DNA of 64,000 nucleotides from an uncultured Acidobacteriia bacterium. GTDB taxonomy: Bacteria; Acidobacteriota; Terriglobia; Bryobacterales; Bryobacteraceae. This document shows, piece after piece, positions 34,553-44,210 of this stretch; the stretch's first letter is position 1, and the number at the start of each line of letters is the position of its first letter. The DNA is taken from NCBI GenBank assembly GCA_903875575.1, contig CAIQWJ010000091.1, positions 1 to 64,000 of the forward strand, read 5' to 3'. Under the pieces are notes generated by a model that did no database searches, was not told where the DNA came from, and saw only the letters and a list, made by a program, of their open reading frames with translations. Position numbers and translations under genes: made by a program.

Positions 34553-36403
34553 ATGTGCGGCATCGCTGGAATCTTTCATCCCGCCGGCAGTCTCTCACCC
34601 GCTGACATCGCGGCGGCAGCGCACATGACACAGGCGCAGACGCACCGCGGCCCCGACGACAGCGGAACTTTCCACGACGCGTTTGCCGCTCTCGGCCACC
34701 GGCGCCTCTCCATCATTGACCTTTCCGCAGCAGGCCGGCAGCCGCTGGCCAACGAAGACGCCACTGTACAGGTAGTCTGCAACGGGGAAATCTACAACTA
34801 TCGCGACCTCACCCGGGAACTGGAGGCCGCAGGCCATCGGTTCCGTTCCTCGTCCGATTGCGAGGTCCTTGTGCATGGCTACGAACAGTGGGGGATGGAG
34901 GGCCTGCTGCGGCGACTGCGCGGCATGTTCGCTTTTCTGCTGTACGATGCCGGCCACTCCGCGCTTTACGCGGCGCGGGATCGCCTGGGAATCAAGCCGC
35001 TTTACTACGCAGTCGCGCCGGATGGCCGATGGGTGTTCGCTTCCGAAGTGAAGGCCCTCATGCAGTGCGGCCTGGCAGACGACACGGTGGATAGCGATGC
35101 CATAGCGGGGTTCCTGCTGCTTGGCTCGGTGCCGCATCCGAAAACGTGGCACCGGGAAGTTCGATGTCTGGAGCCGGGGAGTTATCTGGAGGTCTCCGCG
35201 AAAGCGGCGGAAGACACGCCAACCCGCATGAAGCGCTACTGGGTGCCTGGAATGGACACAGGAGGTGAGGAGAGTCCATCGGGCGTTCTGACCACCGCGG
35301 TCGGACAACACCTCATTTCCGATGCGCCGCTGGGCGTATTCCTGAGCAGTGGCGTCGATTCCACCGGGCTGGTGGCGCTTGCACGCCGCGCCGGCCTGCG
35401 TGTCCGAACGCTCACCGTAGTCTTCGATGAAGCGGAATTCAACGAAGAGACAAAAGAGATCGCGCTACGCTACGGGACTGATCACAGTGAAGTCCGCGTA
35501 ACCTCTGATGATTTCCTGCGGGAACTGCCGCACGTACTTTCAGCCATGGACCAGCCGACTGCCGACGGACTGAATACGTTTTTCGTTTCCCGTGCGGCGC
35601 ATCTGACCGGGCTGAAAACGGCTCTCTCCGGCCTTGGTGGCGATGAAATCTTTCGTGGTTACCGGCACTACCGTTGGCTGGAGAAATACCGCCAGGAATT
35701 AAACCTATTCGGCCATTTGCCCGGCGTTGCCCGCAGCGCGCTTGCGTCTGCGGCAGCCAGTGCCGGAACCCTTGCAGGCCGCGAACGCTGGACGAGTCTT
35801 CGCGGCCTTGCCGAAGCCACGCCGGAAGCACTTTACCGCACGATACGAAGTTTCTTCTCACCCGAGGTGGTGGGCCGGCTCACCGGAAGAGGAACGGACG
35901 CGATACTGAAATGCATGCCCCTGCTTTATGGAGCCACAAGCGGAACGGAAGGACGCAGCCTGGCCGACCCGAAGGCGCTCCAGCTCGTGGAGATGAACAG
36001 GTACCTGCACGATCAACTGCTGCGGGATGCCGACGTATTCGGCATGGCGTGGTCACTCGAAATCCGCGTTCCTTATCTGGATCATGAGGTGGTGGAGCAG
36101 GCGCTGGCAGTGCCGGATAGTAAACACTCGCGGCCGGGCGTCAACAAGCCAATGCTCGTGGATGCCATCGGAGACGAGGGCGTGCTGACCGCCGCGCGGC
36201 GACCGAAATCGGGCTTCGTCTTTCCCCTGGATATATGGATGCGTCGCCACTCCGGCGAACTGCGCGAAAGGGCAATGCAGGCCGATCTGGACCGCACCGA
36301 AATCGCAAATTTGTGGGCCGCCTTTGATCAGGGCCGTATGAGCGCCACGCGGGCGTGGGCACTTGTCGTCATGGGTTCGATGAACAGCAGAGGGCGAACC
36401 TAA
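34553..36403 (+). CDS. asnB: glutamine-hydrolysing asparagine synthetase (AsnB type)
   Basis: A 616-residue two-domain enzyme: N-terminal class II glutaminase with nucleophile Cys2 (MCGIAGIFHPAG), RGPDDSG and GEIYNY, then the C-terminal synthetase with the PP-loop SSGVDST (about 264-270). Inside capsule and O-antigen loci, AsnB-like proteins usually amidate a sugar acid or transfer an amino group to the polymer precursor rather than supply free asparagine; that local role is inferred. It follows the Wzc-like gene after 22 bases, and the FkbM gene starts one base after its stop. Confidence 0.93.
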   Translation: MCGIAGIFHPAGSLSPADIAAAAHMTQAQTHRGPDDSGTFHDAFAALGHRRLSIIDLSAAGRQPLANEDATVQVVCNGEIYNYRDLTRELEAAGHRFRSSSDCEVLVHGYEQWGMEGLLRRLRGMFAFLLYDAGHSALYAARDRLGIKPLYYAVAPDGRWVFASEVKALMQCGLADDTVDSDAIAGFLLLGSVPHPKTWHREVRCLEPGSYLEVSAKAAEDTPTRMKRYWVPGMDTGGEESPSGVLTTAVGQHLISDAPLGVFLSSGVDSTGLVALARRAGLRVRTLTVVFDEAEFNEETKEIALRYGTDHSEVRVTSDDFLRELPHVLSAMDQPTADGLNTFFVSRAAHLTGLKTALSGLGGDEIFRGYRHYRWLEKYRQELNLFGHLPGVARSALASAAASAGTLAGRERWTSLRGLAEATPEALYRTIRSFFSPEVVGRLTGRGTDAILKCMPLLYGATSGTEGRSLADPKALQLVEMNRYLHDQLLRDADVFGMAWSLEIRVPYLDHEVVEQALAVPDSKHSRPGVNKPMLVDAIGDEGVLTAARRPKSGFVFPLDIWMRRHSGELRERAMQADLDRTEIANLWAAFDQGRMSATRAWALVVMGSMNSRGRT

Positions 36404-36404
36404 G

Positions 36405-37187
36405 ATGTCACTGGGAAGTACAGTCGCCCGCCTCGGCAAGTCAGAGACTGCGCGGCCGCTGCGCCGTCTGCTGCGGCCAATACTCTCCCACTGGTCAAGG
36501 CCGATTGCCGCGAAACTCCGTACAGGCCACACGTGTTATGTGGATCTGCGATCCGTGGTTGGCCAGGGGCTGCTGGTGACCGGCAGAATGGATCCGAAGC
36601 TGGGCGACTGGATTTCGGACGCGGTGGCCGGTCGCGATGGCATCTTCATCGACGCAGGGGCAAACGTGGGGTACTTCTCTTTGCTGGCCCTGTCAAAGAT
36701 GCGCAACGGCACGGCGCACGCTTTTGAGATAGACCCCCGTACCCTGCGCTGTCTGCATTTGACCCAATCGCGGGGAAATGTGACCAACCTTGTGATTCAC
36801 GAATGCGGGCTCGGTGCGGCAACCGCAACCGCCGGCCTGGTGTCAGAGGAAGAGCTGGTCTGGACGCACGTCGATTTTTCGGCCACAAGAGGCCCGCGTT
36901 TCACTATTCAGCCTTTGGACTCGTTTGCACCTGAATTTGCCGGGCAAGCCGTGGTCGCGATGAAAATAGACATTGAGGGCATGGAACTGGCAGCGGTGCA
37001 GGGAGCAAGGGAAATATTAGCGAAACACAGACCACTGGTGGTCAGCGAGGCGATTGATGTCAACATGGCCCGCTACGGCTCCAGTGTTCGTGAATACAAG
37101 GAATTCATGGCAACGCTTGGATACGCCCACCGCGAGTTGCAGGGTACTGACGATAACACGCTGGTCTTCACTCCGGAAGCGATATGA
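36405..37187 (+). CDS. FkbM-family methyltransferase
   Basis: A 260-residue SAM-dependent O-methyltransferase of the FkbM family, which methylates sugar hydroxyls in polysaccharides and secondary metabolites. The binding motif is DGIFIDAGANVGYFSLLAL, followed by AHAFEIDPRTLRCL and the family-typical VVAMKIDIEGMELAAVQGA. It begins one base after the asparagine synthetase stop and overlaps the next methyltransferase by four bases. It likely methylates a sugar residue of the repeating unit. Confidence 0.92.
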   Translation: MSLGSTVARLGKSETARPLRRLLRPILSHWSRPIAAKLRTGHTCYVDLRSVVGQGLLVTGRMDPKLGDWISDAVAGRDGIFIDAGANVGYFSLLALSKMRNGTAHAFEIDPRTLRCLHLTQSRGNVTNLVIHECGLGAATATAGLVSEEELVWTHVDFSATRGPRFTIQPLDSFAPEFAGQAVVAMKIDIEGMELAAVQGAREILAKHRPLVVSEAIDVNMARYGSSVREYKEFMATLGYAHRELQGTDDNTLVFTPEAI

Positions 37188-37882
37188 GCCTGCTCCATCG
37201 AATTGTCGATTCCGTTTACGAACTACGCCGCAAGGTGGATTCGGAAGAGACATTTGTCCGTCGCACCCTGCGAACGCATCGACAGGATGGCGGCGCGCGC
37301 CTGCTCGACGTCGGCTGCGGCTTCGGCAGATTTCACGATTTTGTGGTGAATGCGGGCTGGAGGTACACGGGCGTGGACCTGAGTCCCCGGGCGGTGGAGC
37401 GGGGCCGCGCAGCCGGGCGCGACATTCGCGCTGCCGGAGATCCTCTGGCCAGTCAGTTCCAGTCCGACGAGAAATTCGCCGCCATTCTGTTCGCGCACGT
37501 GATAGAACACTTCGACACAGATTCCCTGATTCCTTTTTTGGCCGGTTATCTCGAAATGCTGGAACCAGGCGGCATCGTAGTGATTCTGACACCGTTGATG
37601 CACCGGGGATTCTATGACGATTTCGACCACGTAAAGCCGTACAACCCGGAAGCCATCCGTCAGATGTTCTGCCGTTCCACTCTGCAGACACGGCCATTCG
37701 AGCTGCCCGGCGAATATGCCGAGATCGACCTCTGGATCAAGCGCGACCCGTTCTGGCATTCCTACCGGACGCGACGAATCAATCACGTGCTGGGTATTCC
37801 CCTGACCATCGCATGCGTCGCGTCGTTTGGGTTGATTGCAAAGACTACAGGCTACGGTATGGTGCTGAGGAGAACACGGTGA
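37184..37882 (+). CDS. SAM-dependent methyltransferase
   Basis: A 232-residue class I methyltransferase with motif I ARLLDVGCGFGRFHDFV, acidic GVDLSPRAVERG, motif II KFAAILFAHVIEHFD and motif III LEPGGIVVILTP. A hydrophobic C-terminal stretch (VLGIPLTIACVASFGLIAKT) may contact the membrane. The start overlaps the FkbM stop as ATGA. Together with FkbM it gives the locus two methyl donors. A cap that ends chain growth at the non-reducing end, as WbdD does, is one possibility, not demonstrated. Confidence 0.9.
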   Translation: MSLLHRIVDSVYELRRKVDSEETFVRRTLRTHRQDGGARLLDVGCGFGRFHDFVVNAGWRYTGVDLSPRAVERGRAAGRDIRAAGDPLASQFQSDEKFAAILFAHVIEHFDTDSLIPFLAGYLEMLEPGGIVVILTPLMHRGFYDDFDHVKPYNPEAIRQMFCRSTLQTRPFELPGEYAEIDLWIKRDPFWHSYRTRRINHVLGIPLTIACVASFGLIAKTTGYGMVLRRTR

Positions 37883-39165
37883 AACGGAAGCGGGACAGCT
37901 TCGACAGGATCAGGATCTGTGTGGCTACCAGCTACGCTGCAACGGCTGAACCGCGGGCACCGCGGTATACCGCCGAACTGGCCCGTTTGGATCCGCGTTT
38001 TGAGATTACTTTCGTGGACTGCGTTCCGCGCGGCCAGCGTGCCGTTACGCCCATTGAATTTGACGGTCTTGCCAATGTAACGCACCGCACCTGGTATTTT
38101 CCCTGGCGCCAGGCTGGCCAGCTCAGTCTTCTTGCGGAGAAAATCCGCCAGTATTCGGCGCGGCTGGCGTTTCAATGGTTTGGAACGCCGAAGAAGGAAG
38201 GGCTTTCCACCCGCTCGATCGGGCTCGAAGAAATATTGAAGGCGGAAGGGGCGGATCTCTATTTCGGATTCAATATTGATGCATTGCTGCCTGTTTACAG
38301 GGCGGCGCAGGCGAACGGAGCGCCGTTTCTGTTCGATTGCCAGGAGGTTTACGCCGAGATGGCGCACCCTCAGACGAAAATAGAGCGGGAAATGATACGC
38401 GCGATTCAGCGCCAGTGCCTGCCTTCGTGCGCGCTGGTGCTGGCGGCGAGTCCGCAGGCGGCCGATTTTATTGAACGCGAGTACGCGATCCGCAACGTGC
38501 TGTCGTTGTTCAACGCACCCCCCACCGAGGAATTGCCGGTGCCGGATGCAAAGGACGAATTCAGTTTGTATTGGCGGAACGGGACCATCGATCTGGGGCC
38601 CCGCGGCCTGGACGACGCACTTCGCGCGATGGCGCTGTTACCTGCCGGAATCGTGCTTTATCTCCAGGGGAGACCCGCTATGGACAGCGGGAAACGCGTG
38701 GAGCAACTCATCCATGAACTGGGAATTCAGGAGCGTGTGATTGTCCTTCCGCCCTACCGCTCCCAGGATGCCGTGCGGGTTGCCGCACCCTACAGCGTCG
38801 GGCTGTCACTGGAATCTCCGGCGCGGATCAACCTGGACCTCACAGCGTCCAACAAGTTCTTTGACTATGCCATGGCCGGGCTCGCTATTGTCAGCACACG
38901 CACGGAAGGGCTGCGCCACCTGATCGAATCTGAACAACTGGGCCTTGTATACGATCCGGGTGACCACGCGGATCTGGCCCGCCAGATTCTTCACCTCTAC
39001 AACGACCGCCCGCTGCTTCACGCTATGCGCCGCAACGCCCGCGCATACGCGCTTCGCGAGGGCAATCTGGAGTTTCAGATGAATCGTTTTCGCGAGGTCT
39101 TTTGTCAAAGGGTGCTTCAGCTGCCGGGCCTCGGCCACAACGACGCGGAGGGAGTTCCGAAGTGA
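37879..39165 (+). CDS. glycosyltransferase, GT4-like
   Basis: A 428-residue GT-B fold enzyme. The start is the GTG at 37879, overlapping the previous stop as GTGA, with SD GAGGAG. The N-terminal Rossmann half has CVATSYAATAEPRAPRYTAEL; the C-terminal nucleotide-sugar half shows VLYLQGRPAMDSGKR, VIVLPPYRSQDAV and the acceptor-side LTASNKFFDYAMAGLAIV with EGLRHLIE. The E-x7-E pair is modified, so the exact family is uncertain. It is part of the coupled series and presumably adds one sugar to the lipid-linked repeat. Confidence 0.88.
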   Translation: MKRKRDSFDRIRICVATSYAATAEPRAPRYTAELARLDPRFEITFVDCVPRGQRAVTPIEFDGLANVTHRTWYFPWRQAGQLSLLAEKIRQYSARLAFQWFGTPKKEGLSTRSIGLEEILKAEGADLYFGFNIDALLPVYRAAQANGAPFLFDCQEVYAEMAHPQTKIEREMIRAIQRQCLPSCALVLAASPQAADFIEREYAIRNVLSLFNAPPTEELPVPDAKDEFSLYWRNGTIDLGPRGLDDALRAMALLPAGIVLYLQGRPAMDSGKRVEQLIHELGIQERVIVLPPYRSQDAVRVAAPYSVGLSLESPARINLDLTASNKFFDYAMAGLAIVSTRTEGLRHLIESEQLGLVYDPGDHADLARQILHLYNDRPLLHAMRRNARAYALREGNLEFQMNRFREVFCQRVLQLPGLGHNDAEGVPK

Positions 39166-40475
39166 CGCGCGCCGGACGAACGGTCGCGATTTTATCACCG
39201 GATTTTTCGCCATCCAGTCTGCCGTCTTCCATCCGGGCACGGCTGTTCGCAACCCACCTCCCGGAATTCGGATGGCGTCCCGTTGTCATCACGACGGCAC
39301 CCAAATTCTACACCTGCCCTCTCGACACGGATAACAACCGTCTGCTTCCCGAGGATCTGGAAGTGATTCGAACCGGCGCCCTTCCCGCCCGCCAAATGCG
39401 GCGCTTCGGAATAGGCGATGTCGGCATGCGGAGCCTCTGGCACCACTGGACCGAGATTGGCCGGCTCTGCCGTGCCCGCGCGATTGATGTACTCCTGGTC
39501 ACGGTACCTCCCAGCGTGCCGATGATCCTCGGCCGTTTCGCATGGGAACGTTTTGGTCTGCCCTACGTGATCGACTATCAGGATCCGTGGATCACCGAAG
39601 TCTACTGGAACAAACCCCGCTCGGAGCGCCCGCCCAAATGGCCGCTGACGTACGCGCTCTCCAGGCTTCTGGAGCCGCCGTCCATTCGCCGTGCCAGTTA
39701 CATCACCGGCGTCTCCGCCGGCACTGTGGACGGCGTTCTCGAACGTTACCCTCAATGGCAGGGGCTTGGCTCCTCCGCCATTCCATTCGGTGCGGAGCCT
39801 GCCGATTTTAACTTTCTCCGCCAGCACCCACGCCGAAATCCCTGCTTCGAAAAGTCAGACGGTTTTGTGCACCTGGTCTATGCCGGAGTCTGTATTCCGG
39901 GCATGTATCCCGCACTGCGCTGCCTCTTCGGCGGGCTTCGCCTGCTGCGGGAAAAACATCCGCAACTGGCCGCTCGTATGCGTCTGCACTTCGTCGGAAC
40001 GAACTACGCCGCTTCGGGCGGCGCAAAGAGGGCGGAACCGATCGCCAAAGAGTTTGGCGTCGCCGACCTGATGAATGAAACACCAGGCAGGGTGAGCTAT
40101 CTGGACGCCATGCAGCTGATGCTCGATGCCACGGGACTGCTCATCGTCGGCACCGATGAACCGCACTACGTGGCATCCAAGGTTTATCCATATGCACTGT
40201 CCGGCAGACCCATCTTCGCCATTTTTCATGAACGCAGCAGCGCGGTGGAAGCCTTGTCCTCGATAGCGCCGGCGCGCATAATGACGTTTGGCGAAACGCG
40301 GCCCGCGGAGCAACAGACCGAAGCTGCCGCAACGCATCTGGAGTCACTGGCCAATTCCGCGGGCGTACCGGCCTATACGGCAAATATCCCCGGACATACG
40401 GCGCGCGACATGACCGGTCGGCTCGCGCATGCGCTGGATCGGGTATTTGCGTCGAAAGTCGGGCGGCAGGAATGA
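39162..40475 (+). CDS. glycosyltransferase, GT-B fold
   Basis: A 437-residue enzyme starting at GTG 39162, overlapping the upstream stop as GTGA, with SD GGAGG. The N-terminal domain reads VAILSPDFSPSSLPSSIRAR, typical of GT4 relatives; PYVIDYQDPWITE follows the central sheet. The C-terminal half has VHLVYAGVCIPGMYPAL and YVASKVYPYALSGRPIFAI. The donor and linkage are unknown. It is coupled on both sides (the next gene starts in ATGA overlap). Confidence 0.88.
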   Translation: MTRAGRTVAILSPDFSPSSLPSSIRARLFATHLPEFGWRPVVITTAPKFYTCPLDTDNNRLLPEDLEVIRTGALPARQMRRFGIGDVGMRSLWHHWTEIGRLCRARAIDVLLVTVPPSVPMILGRFAWERFGLPYVIDYQDPWITEVYWNKPRSERPPKWPLTYALSRLLEPPSIRRASYITGVSAGTVDGVLERYPQWQGLGSSAIPFGAEPADFNFLRQHPRRNPCFEKSDGFVHLVYAGVCIPGMYPALRCLFGGLRLLREKHPQLAARMRLHFVGTNYAASGGAKRAEPIAKEFGVADLMNETPGRVSYLDAMQLMLDATGLLIVGTDEPHYVASKVYPYALSGRPIFAIFHERSSAVEALSSIAPARIMTFGETRPAEQQTEAAATHLESLANSAGVPAYTANIPGHTARDMTGRLAHALDRVFASKVGRQE

Positions 40476-41653
40476 AGTGGCGGATTGCCATCGTCGCCTC
40501 ACATCCCATCCAGTACCACGCGCACTGGTATCGGCAACTGGCGCTTTCGGAACAATTGGAAGTGGAAGTTTTGTACTGCCACAGGGCCACCCAGGAAGAT
40601 CAGGCGCAGGCGGGATTTGGGGTGGCCTTCGACTGGGATCTGCCCTTGCTCGAAGGCTATCGCCACCGATTCCTGGAGAACGTTTCGGCGCGGCCTGGCG
40701 TTACGGAGTTTGCGGGTACGGATTCGCCTCAATTGCGCGGCCTCATCATTCAGGAACGCTACGATGCGGTGGTGGTTTCCGGCTGGCACACGAAGGGCCT
40801 GTGCCAGGCCATACGAGCGTGCTGGCAGTCCGGCACCCCGGTCATGGTTCGCGGCGATTCCCATCTTCATGACGAACGAAGCCTGCTGAAACGCACTGTG
40901 AAGTGGCTGCCGTACCGGTATTTCATTCCACGCTTCGATGCCTGTCTTGCAGCCGGCGCATGGTCGCGCGACTACTTCCTCCACTATGGCGCGCAACCGG
41001 AGAAAGTGTTCATCGTGCCTCACGCCGCGCCCGAACCAACCGGGCCATCAGACCCCGCGGGCACCAGCGAGATCCACGATTCACGCCGGCGCTGGGGCGT
41101 TCCGGAAGGGTCATCCGTATTCCTGTTCGCCGGAAAATTCATCGCCCTCAAGCGCCCGCTGGATTTCATCCGGGCGTTGGCGCAGGCGCGGGCGGCCGGA
41201 GCCAGGGTGTACGGCCTGATGGCTGGTGACGGCCCCATGAGAAGCGAAATCGAGACTCTGATCGCCAGCCTGAACGCGCCCGTTTCACTCCTCGGCTTCC
41301 TGAACCAGCCGGCCATGTCAGGAGCCTATCGGACCTCTGACGCATTGGTGCTGGCCTCGGATCGGGAAACATGGGGAATGGTAGTGAACGAAGCGATGAC
41401 GTGCGGCCGCGCCTGCATCGTCACCGACCGGGTGGGATGTGGACCGGATCTGATCCAGCCCGGTCGCACCGGTTTCATCTTCCCTGTCGGAGATGTGGAA
41501 GCACTCTCCGCCAGGATACGGCAGATCGCCGATAGCCCCATACTCGCGGCCACCATGGGTGTCGCGGCCCGTGAGCTCATTACCCGCCATTCCGTGCGGG
41601 CCGCTGCTGAAGGCCTGACGCGTGCCATAACCGCCATTGCGGAGGATCGATGA
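40472..41653 (+). CDS. glycosyltransferase family 4
   Basis: A 393-residue GT4-like enzyme, ATGA-coupled to the preceding gene. N-terminal acceptor domain: VASHPIQYHAHWYRQL. The C-terminal donor domain has LFAGKFIALKRPLDFIRAL, VYGLMAGDGPMRSEIE and the family E-x7-E region DRETWGMVVNEAMTCG. Two E residues in the right places support a retaining enzyme. It sits immediately before the polymerase gene, to which it is also coupled. Confidence 0.92.
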   Translation: MKWRIAIVASHPIQYHAHWYRQLALSEQLEVEVLYCHRATQEDQAQAGFGVAFDWDLPLLEGYRHRFLENVSARPGVTEFAGTDSPQLRGLIIQERYDAVVVSGWHTKGLCQAIRACWQSGTPVMVRGDSHLHDERSLLKRTVKWLPYRYFIPRFDACLAAGAWSRDYFLHYGAQPEKVFIVPHAAPEPTGPSDPAGTSEIHDSRRRWGVPEGSSVFLFAGKFIALKRPLDFIRALAQARAAGARVYGLMAGDGPMRSEIETLIASLNAPVSLLGFLNQPAMSGAYRTSDALVLASDRETWGMVVNEAMTCGRACIVTDRVGCGPDLIQPGRTGFIFPVGDVEALSARIRQIADSPILAATMGVAARELITRHSVRAAAEGLTRAITAIAEDR

Positions 41654-43131
41654 GCGGCAACCCCTACCGCCCGTCCGCAGCCCGGGGTTTCAAAGAATGG
41701 TTCGCGCCCCTGGCCATCTCCGCCGCCCTTTGGTGGCTCAGTTCCAACGATATTTCATTTCGCGAGGGAATGCTCGCAGCCCTGCTGTTGCTCATTCCCT
41801 GGCAGGCTTACTGCCGTTGGCAGAGAGGCGGCACTACCCGGCTGCCTCTTTTTTCCATGATCGGCATCGCTTACTGGGCCGCATTTGCCATGCCGCTCTT
41901 TCTGGCGAGCCCCCCGACCGATCCCCGGACGAACAAACTCTTCAGCGAATCCATCGTATTTCAGGTGCTCGTGATGACCGTCCTCGGCGTCGCCGCGCTG
42001 GGCGCCGGTATGAAGACCCCCTTCAGCCCGCTCAATCCCGCCCGGATGCCGGATATCTCCGATTCCAATCGCGCCTGGCGTTATCTTTTCTGCGTACTGG
42101 CCCTGGGGACTCTTCTTTCCACCGGATCCGACGCTACGGTCTATGCGCTCGGCGGCGGAGGTCGCCAGTTGATTCTGCAACTGGCAAGTATTGTCCCTGT
42201 CACGATCTGCGCCATTCTGGCGACCAAACAGGCGGATGGCACCGCCGCGCGCTCACAGCGCTACGCCCTTGCGGTCTTCGTCGCGGCTCGCGCGATCATC
42301 GGCATCAGCAGCGGCTGGCTCGGTGCCACTATCGGAGTTGGCGTCATTCTGGGCCTCGTCTACATCTACCGTTTTCGAAAGCTTCCGATGCGCACCGTCC
42401 TGATCCTCATCCCTATTGTCCTTTTCCTGCAGACCGGCAAGAGCGCCTTTCGCGAGATGTACTGGACGGGCAAACAAACCGGGGGGATCGTGGACAAAGC
42501 CCGGTTCTGGATGCAGGCTTCCTGGGACCAGTGGAGTGCCGTCTTCGGCGCAAAACACCAAACCGGGAGCTACACGGGAAATTCCAGGTCGGCGCTTTTT
42601 TCGGAATCCATTGATCGACTTGCACTCCTGCCGCAGGCGGCCAACGTTTTGGCGCGAACCCCTCGCGACGTGCCCTGGCAGAACGGTGCATCCTACAGTT
42701 TCCTGATCGCAAGTCTGGTCCCCCGCGCCGTCTGGCCTGATAAACCCAGCGTAAACGAGGCGAATCGTTTCTACCAGGTCGCCTATGGACTGACAGAGAA
42801 GGACAATCTGGATGCTGTATCGATTTCCGTCGGCTGCCTGGTCGAGTCGTTCATGAACTTCGGCTGGCCCGGCGTTATCCTCATTATGTTTGCCATCGGG
42901 GTGATTCTTGGTTTCATGGAGCGGACATTAATGGGCCCTGAGTCCGGCCTGTTGTTCTTCGGTGTCGGCCTGGCGCTGACGAACGGCCTGCTCACGGTGG
43001 AAGCGCAGGCTGCGCAGTATCTTGGAGGTCAGTTGCAGCAGATCGCCCTGGTATTCGTGGTTTTCCTCCCGGTCATTCGCCGAAGAAAGAGGCGGCCGGT
43101 CGCATTCATCCGCCCCGGAGATAGTTTGTGA
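41650..43131 (+). CDS. Wzy-like O-antigen/exopolysaccharide polymerase
   Basis: A 493-residue integral membrane protein with about 11-12 hydrophobic helices and a larger central loop (about residues 265-370, from FREMYWTGKQTGGI through RTPRDVPWQNGASY), the pattern of Wzy polymerases. The arginines in this loop are candidate substrate-binding residues. It would join lipid-linked repeat units at the periplasmic face before export by the Wza/Wzc pair. ATGA overlap upstream and GTGA overlap downstream show it is within the operon. An O-antigen-ligase-like protein is encoded separately at 49323. Confidence 0.85.
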   Translation: MSGNPYRPSAARGFKEWFAPLAISAALWWLSSNDISFREGMLAALLLLIPWQAYCRWQRGGTTRLPLFSMIGIAYWAAFAMPLFLASPPTDPRTNKLFSESIVFQVLVMTVLGVAALGAGMKTPFSPLNPARMPDISDSNRAWRYLFCVLALGTLLSTGSDATVYALGGGGRQLILQLASIVPVTICAILATKQADGTAARSQRYALAVFVAARAIIGISSGWLGATIGVGVILGLVYIYRFRKLPMRTVLILIPIVLFLQTGKSAFREMYWTGKQTGGIVDKARFWMQASWDQWSAVFGAKHQTGSYTGNSRSALFSESIDRLALLPQAANVLARTPRDVPWQNGASYSFLIASLVPRAVWPDKPSVNEANRFYQVAYGLTEKDNLDAVSISVGCLVESFMNFGWPGVILIMFAIGVILGFMERTLMGPESGLLFFGVGLALTNGLLTVEAQAAQYLGGQLQQIALVFVVFLPVIRRRKRRPVAFIRPGDSL

Positions 43132-44210
43132 CGAAGCTGTCAGGCGGAGTGCTCGGGGTGTTCTCGTCCATGGGCGAACTGGGCGGCGTGGAGCGCAGCG
43201 CGCTCGAAGCCTGGCGTGCCATCGCCGAGGCCTCCGCCGGGCCCAATCATGTTCTGAGTTTCGGCCCGCCCATCCCCTCCGGTGTTGCCTCCCTCGTGCG
43301 GGCCGCCGGCGGATCGCTGTTGGAATCGCAGAGCCACCTGACCGCGGCCCTGCATGCGGCATCCCGGCGGTGGCCTGTCCGGCTGGTCCTCTTCTGGCAT
43401 ATCGGTCTGGTCAAGCTGCTCCCCTGCCTGCGGACAACCGGTGCCCGAAACGTGCTCTTCATCCACGGCGTGGAAGCATGGCGGAAACCTTCGCCTGCCG
43501 TGGCAAGACTGCTGCGTCAGGTGGATTTGTTTCTGACCAATTCGAATTTCACCTGGGAGACATTCCTCAGGCATCATCCCGACCTTCGCGCCGCCGCGCA
43601 TTGCACTGTACCGCTCGGGCTGGATGTGCCGCTGGAGCCAAACAGCGCCGGGGAGCCAGATGATCCACCCTCCGCGCTGATGATTGGCCGCATCGCAGGA
43701 AGCGAATCCTACAAAGGCCATGACGCCGTAATTGCCGCCTGGCCGCTGGTAACGAAACAAATTCCCGGCGCAAGGTTACGGATGATCGGCCCCAGCGATG
43801 TGACACCCGAACTGAGGGCACTGGCTGTCCACCACGGCGTCGCCGATGTCATCGAAATATCCGGCTCCGTTTCGGATGCCGAAAAACAGAGGGCATTGGC
43901 GGCGTGCCGCTGCATGGCCCTCCCCAGCCTTGCCGAGGGCTTCGGCCTTGTTTATGTGGAAAGCATGCGAATGGGCAGACCGTGTATCGTCAGCACTCAC
44001 GATGCGGGTCGGGAGGTTGTTTGTCCCGATGCGGGTCTCGCGGTCGACCCCGCCAACCCTTCGGAACTCGCAGCCGCACTGGTCCGATTGATGACCCCGG
44101 GTGCCGCATGGGACAACTGGTCCGCCGCCGCCACCCGGCGCTATAACGAACACTATACGGCGCAGCACTTCCGCGAAAGACTCATCGCGGCGCTCGCAGG
44201 ATCGCTATGA
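43128..44210 (+). CDS. glycosyltransferase family 4
   Basis: A 360-residue GT4 enzyme; start GTG 43128 overlaps the polymerase stop. N-terminal domain: GVLGVFSSMGELGGVERSA. C-terminal donor site: ALMIGRIAGSESYKGHDAV and the E-x7-E motif LAEGFGLVYVESMRMG. Both Glu residues present. NSNFTWETFLRHHPD is the hinge typical of GT4. It is followed by another GT4 gene in ATGA overlap. Confidence 0.93.
   Translation: MTKLSGGVLGVFSSMGELGGVERSALEAWRAIAEASAGPNHVLSFGPPIPSGVASLVRAAGGSLLESQSHLTAALHAASRRWPVRLVLFWHIGLVKLLPCLRTTGARNVLFIHGVEAWRKPSPAVARLLRQVDLFLTNSNFTWETFLRHHPDLRAAAHCTVPLGLDVPLEPNSAGEPDDPPSALMIGRIAGSESYKGHDAVIAAWPLVTKQIPGARLRMIGPSDVTPELRALAVHHGVADVIEISGSVSDAEKQRALAACRCMALPSLAEGFGLVYVESMRMGRPCIVSTHDAGREVVCPDAGLAVDPANPSELAAALVRLMTPGAAWDNWSAAATRRYNEHYTAQHFRERLIAALAGSL

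Noticed and set aside
34553-36403. Asparagine synthetase as a housekeeping asparagine supplier
   Set aside because: Its position inside the polysaccharide operon favours a modification role, though free asparagine synthesis cannot be excluded.
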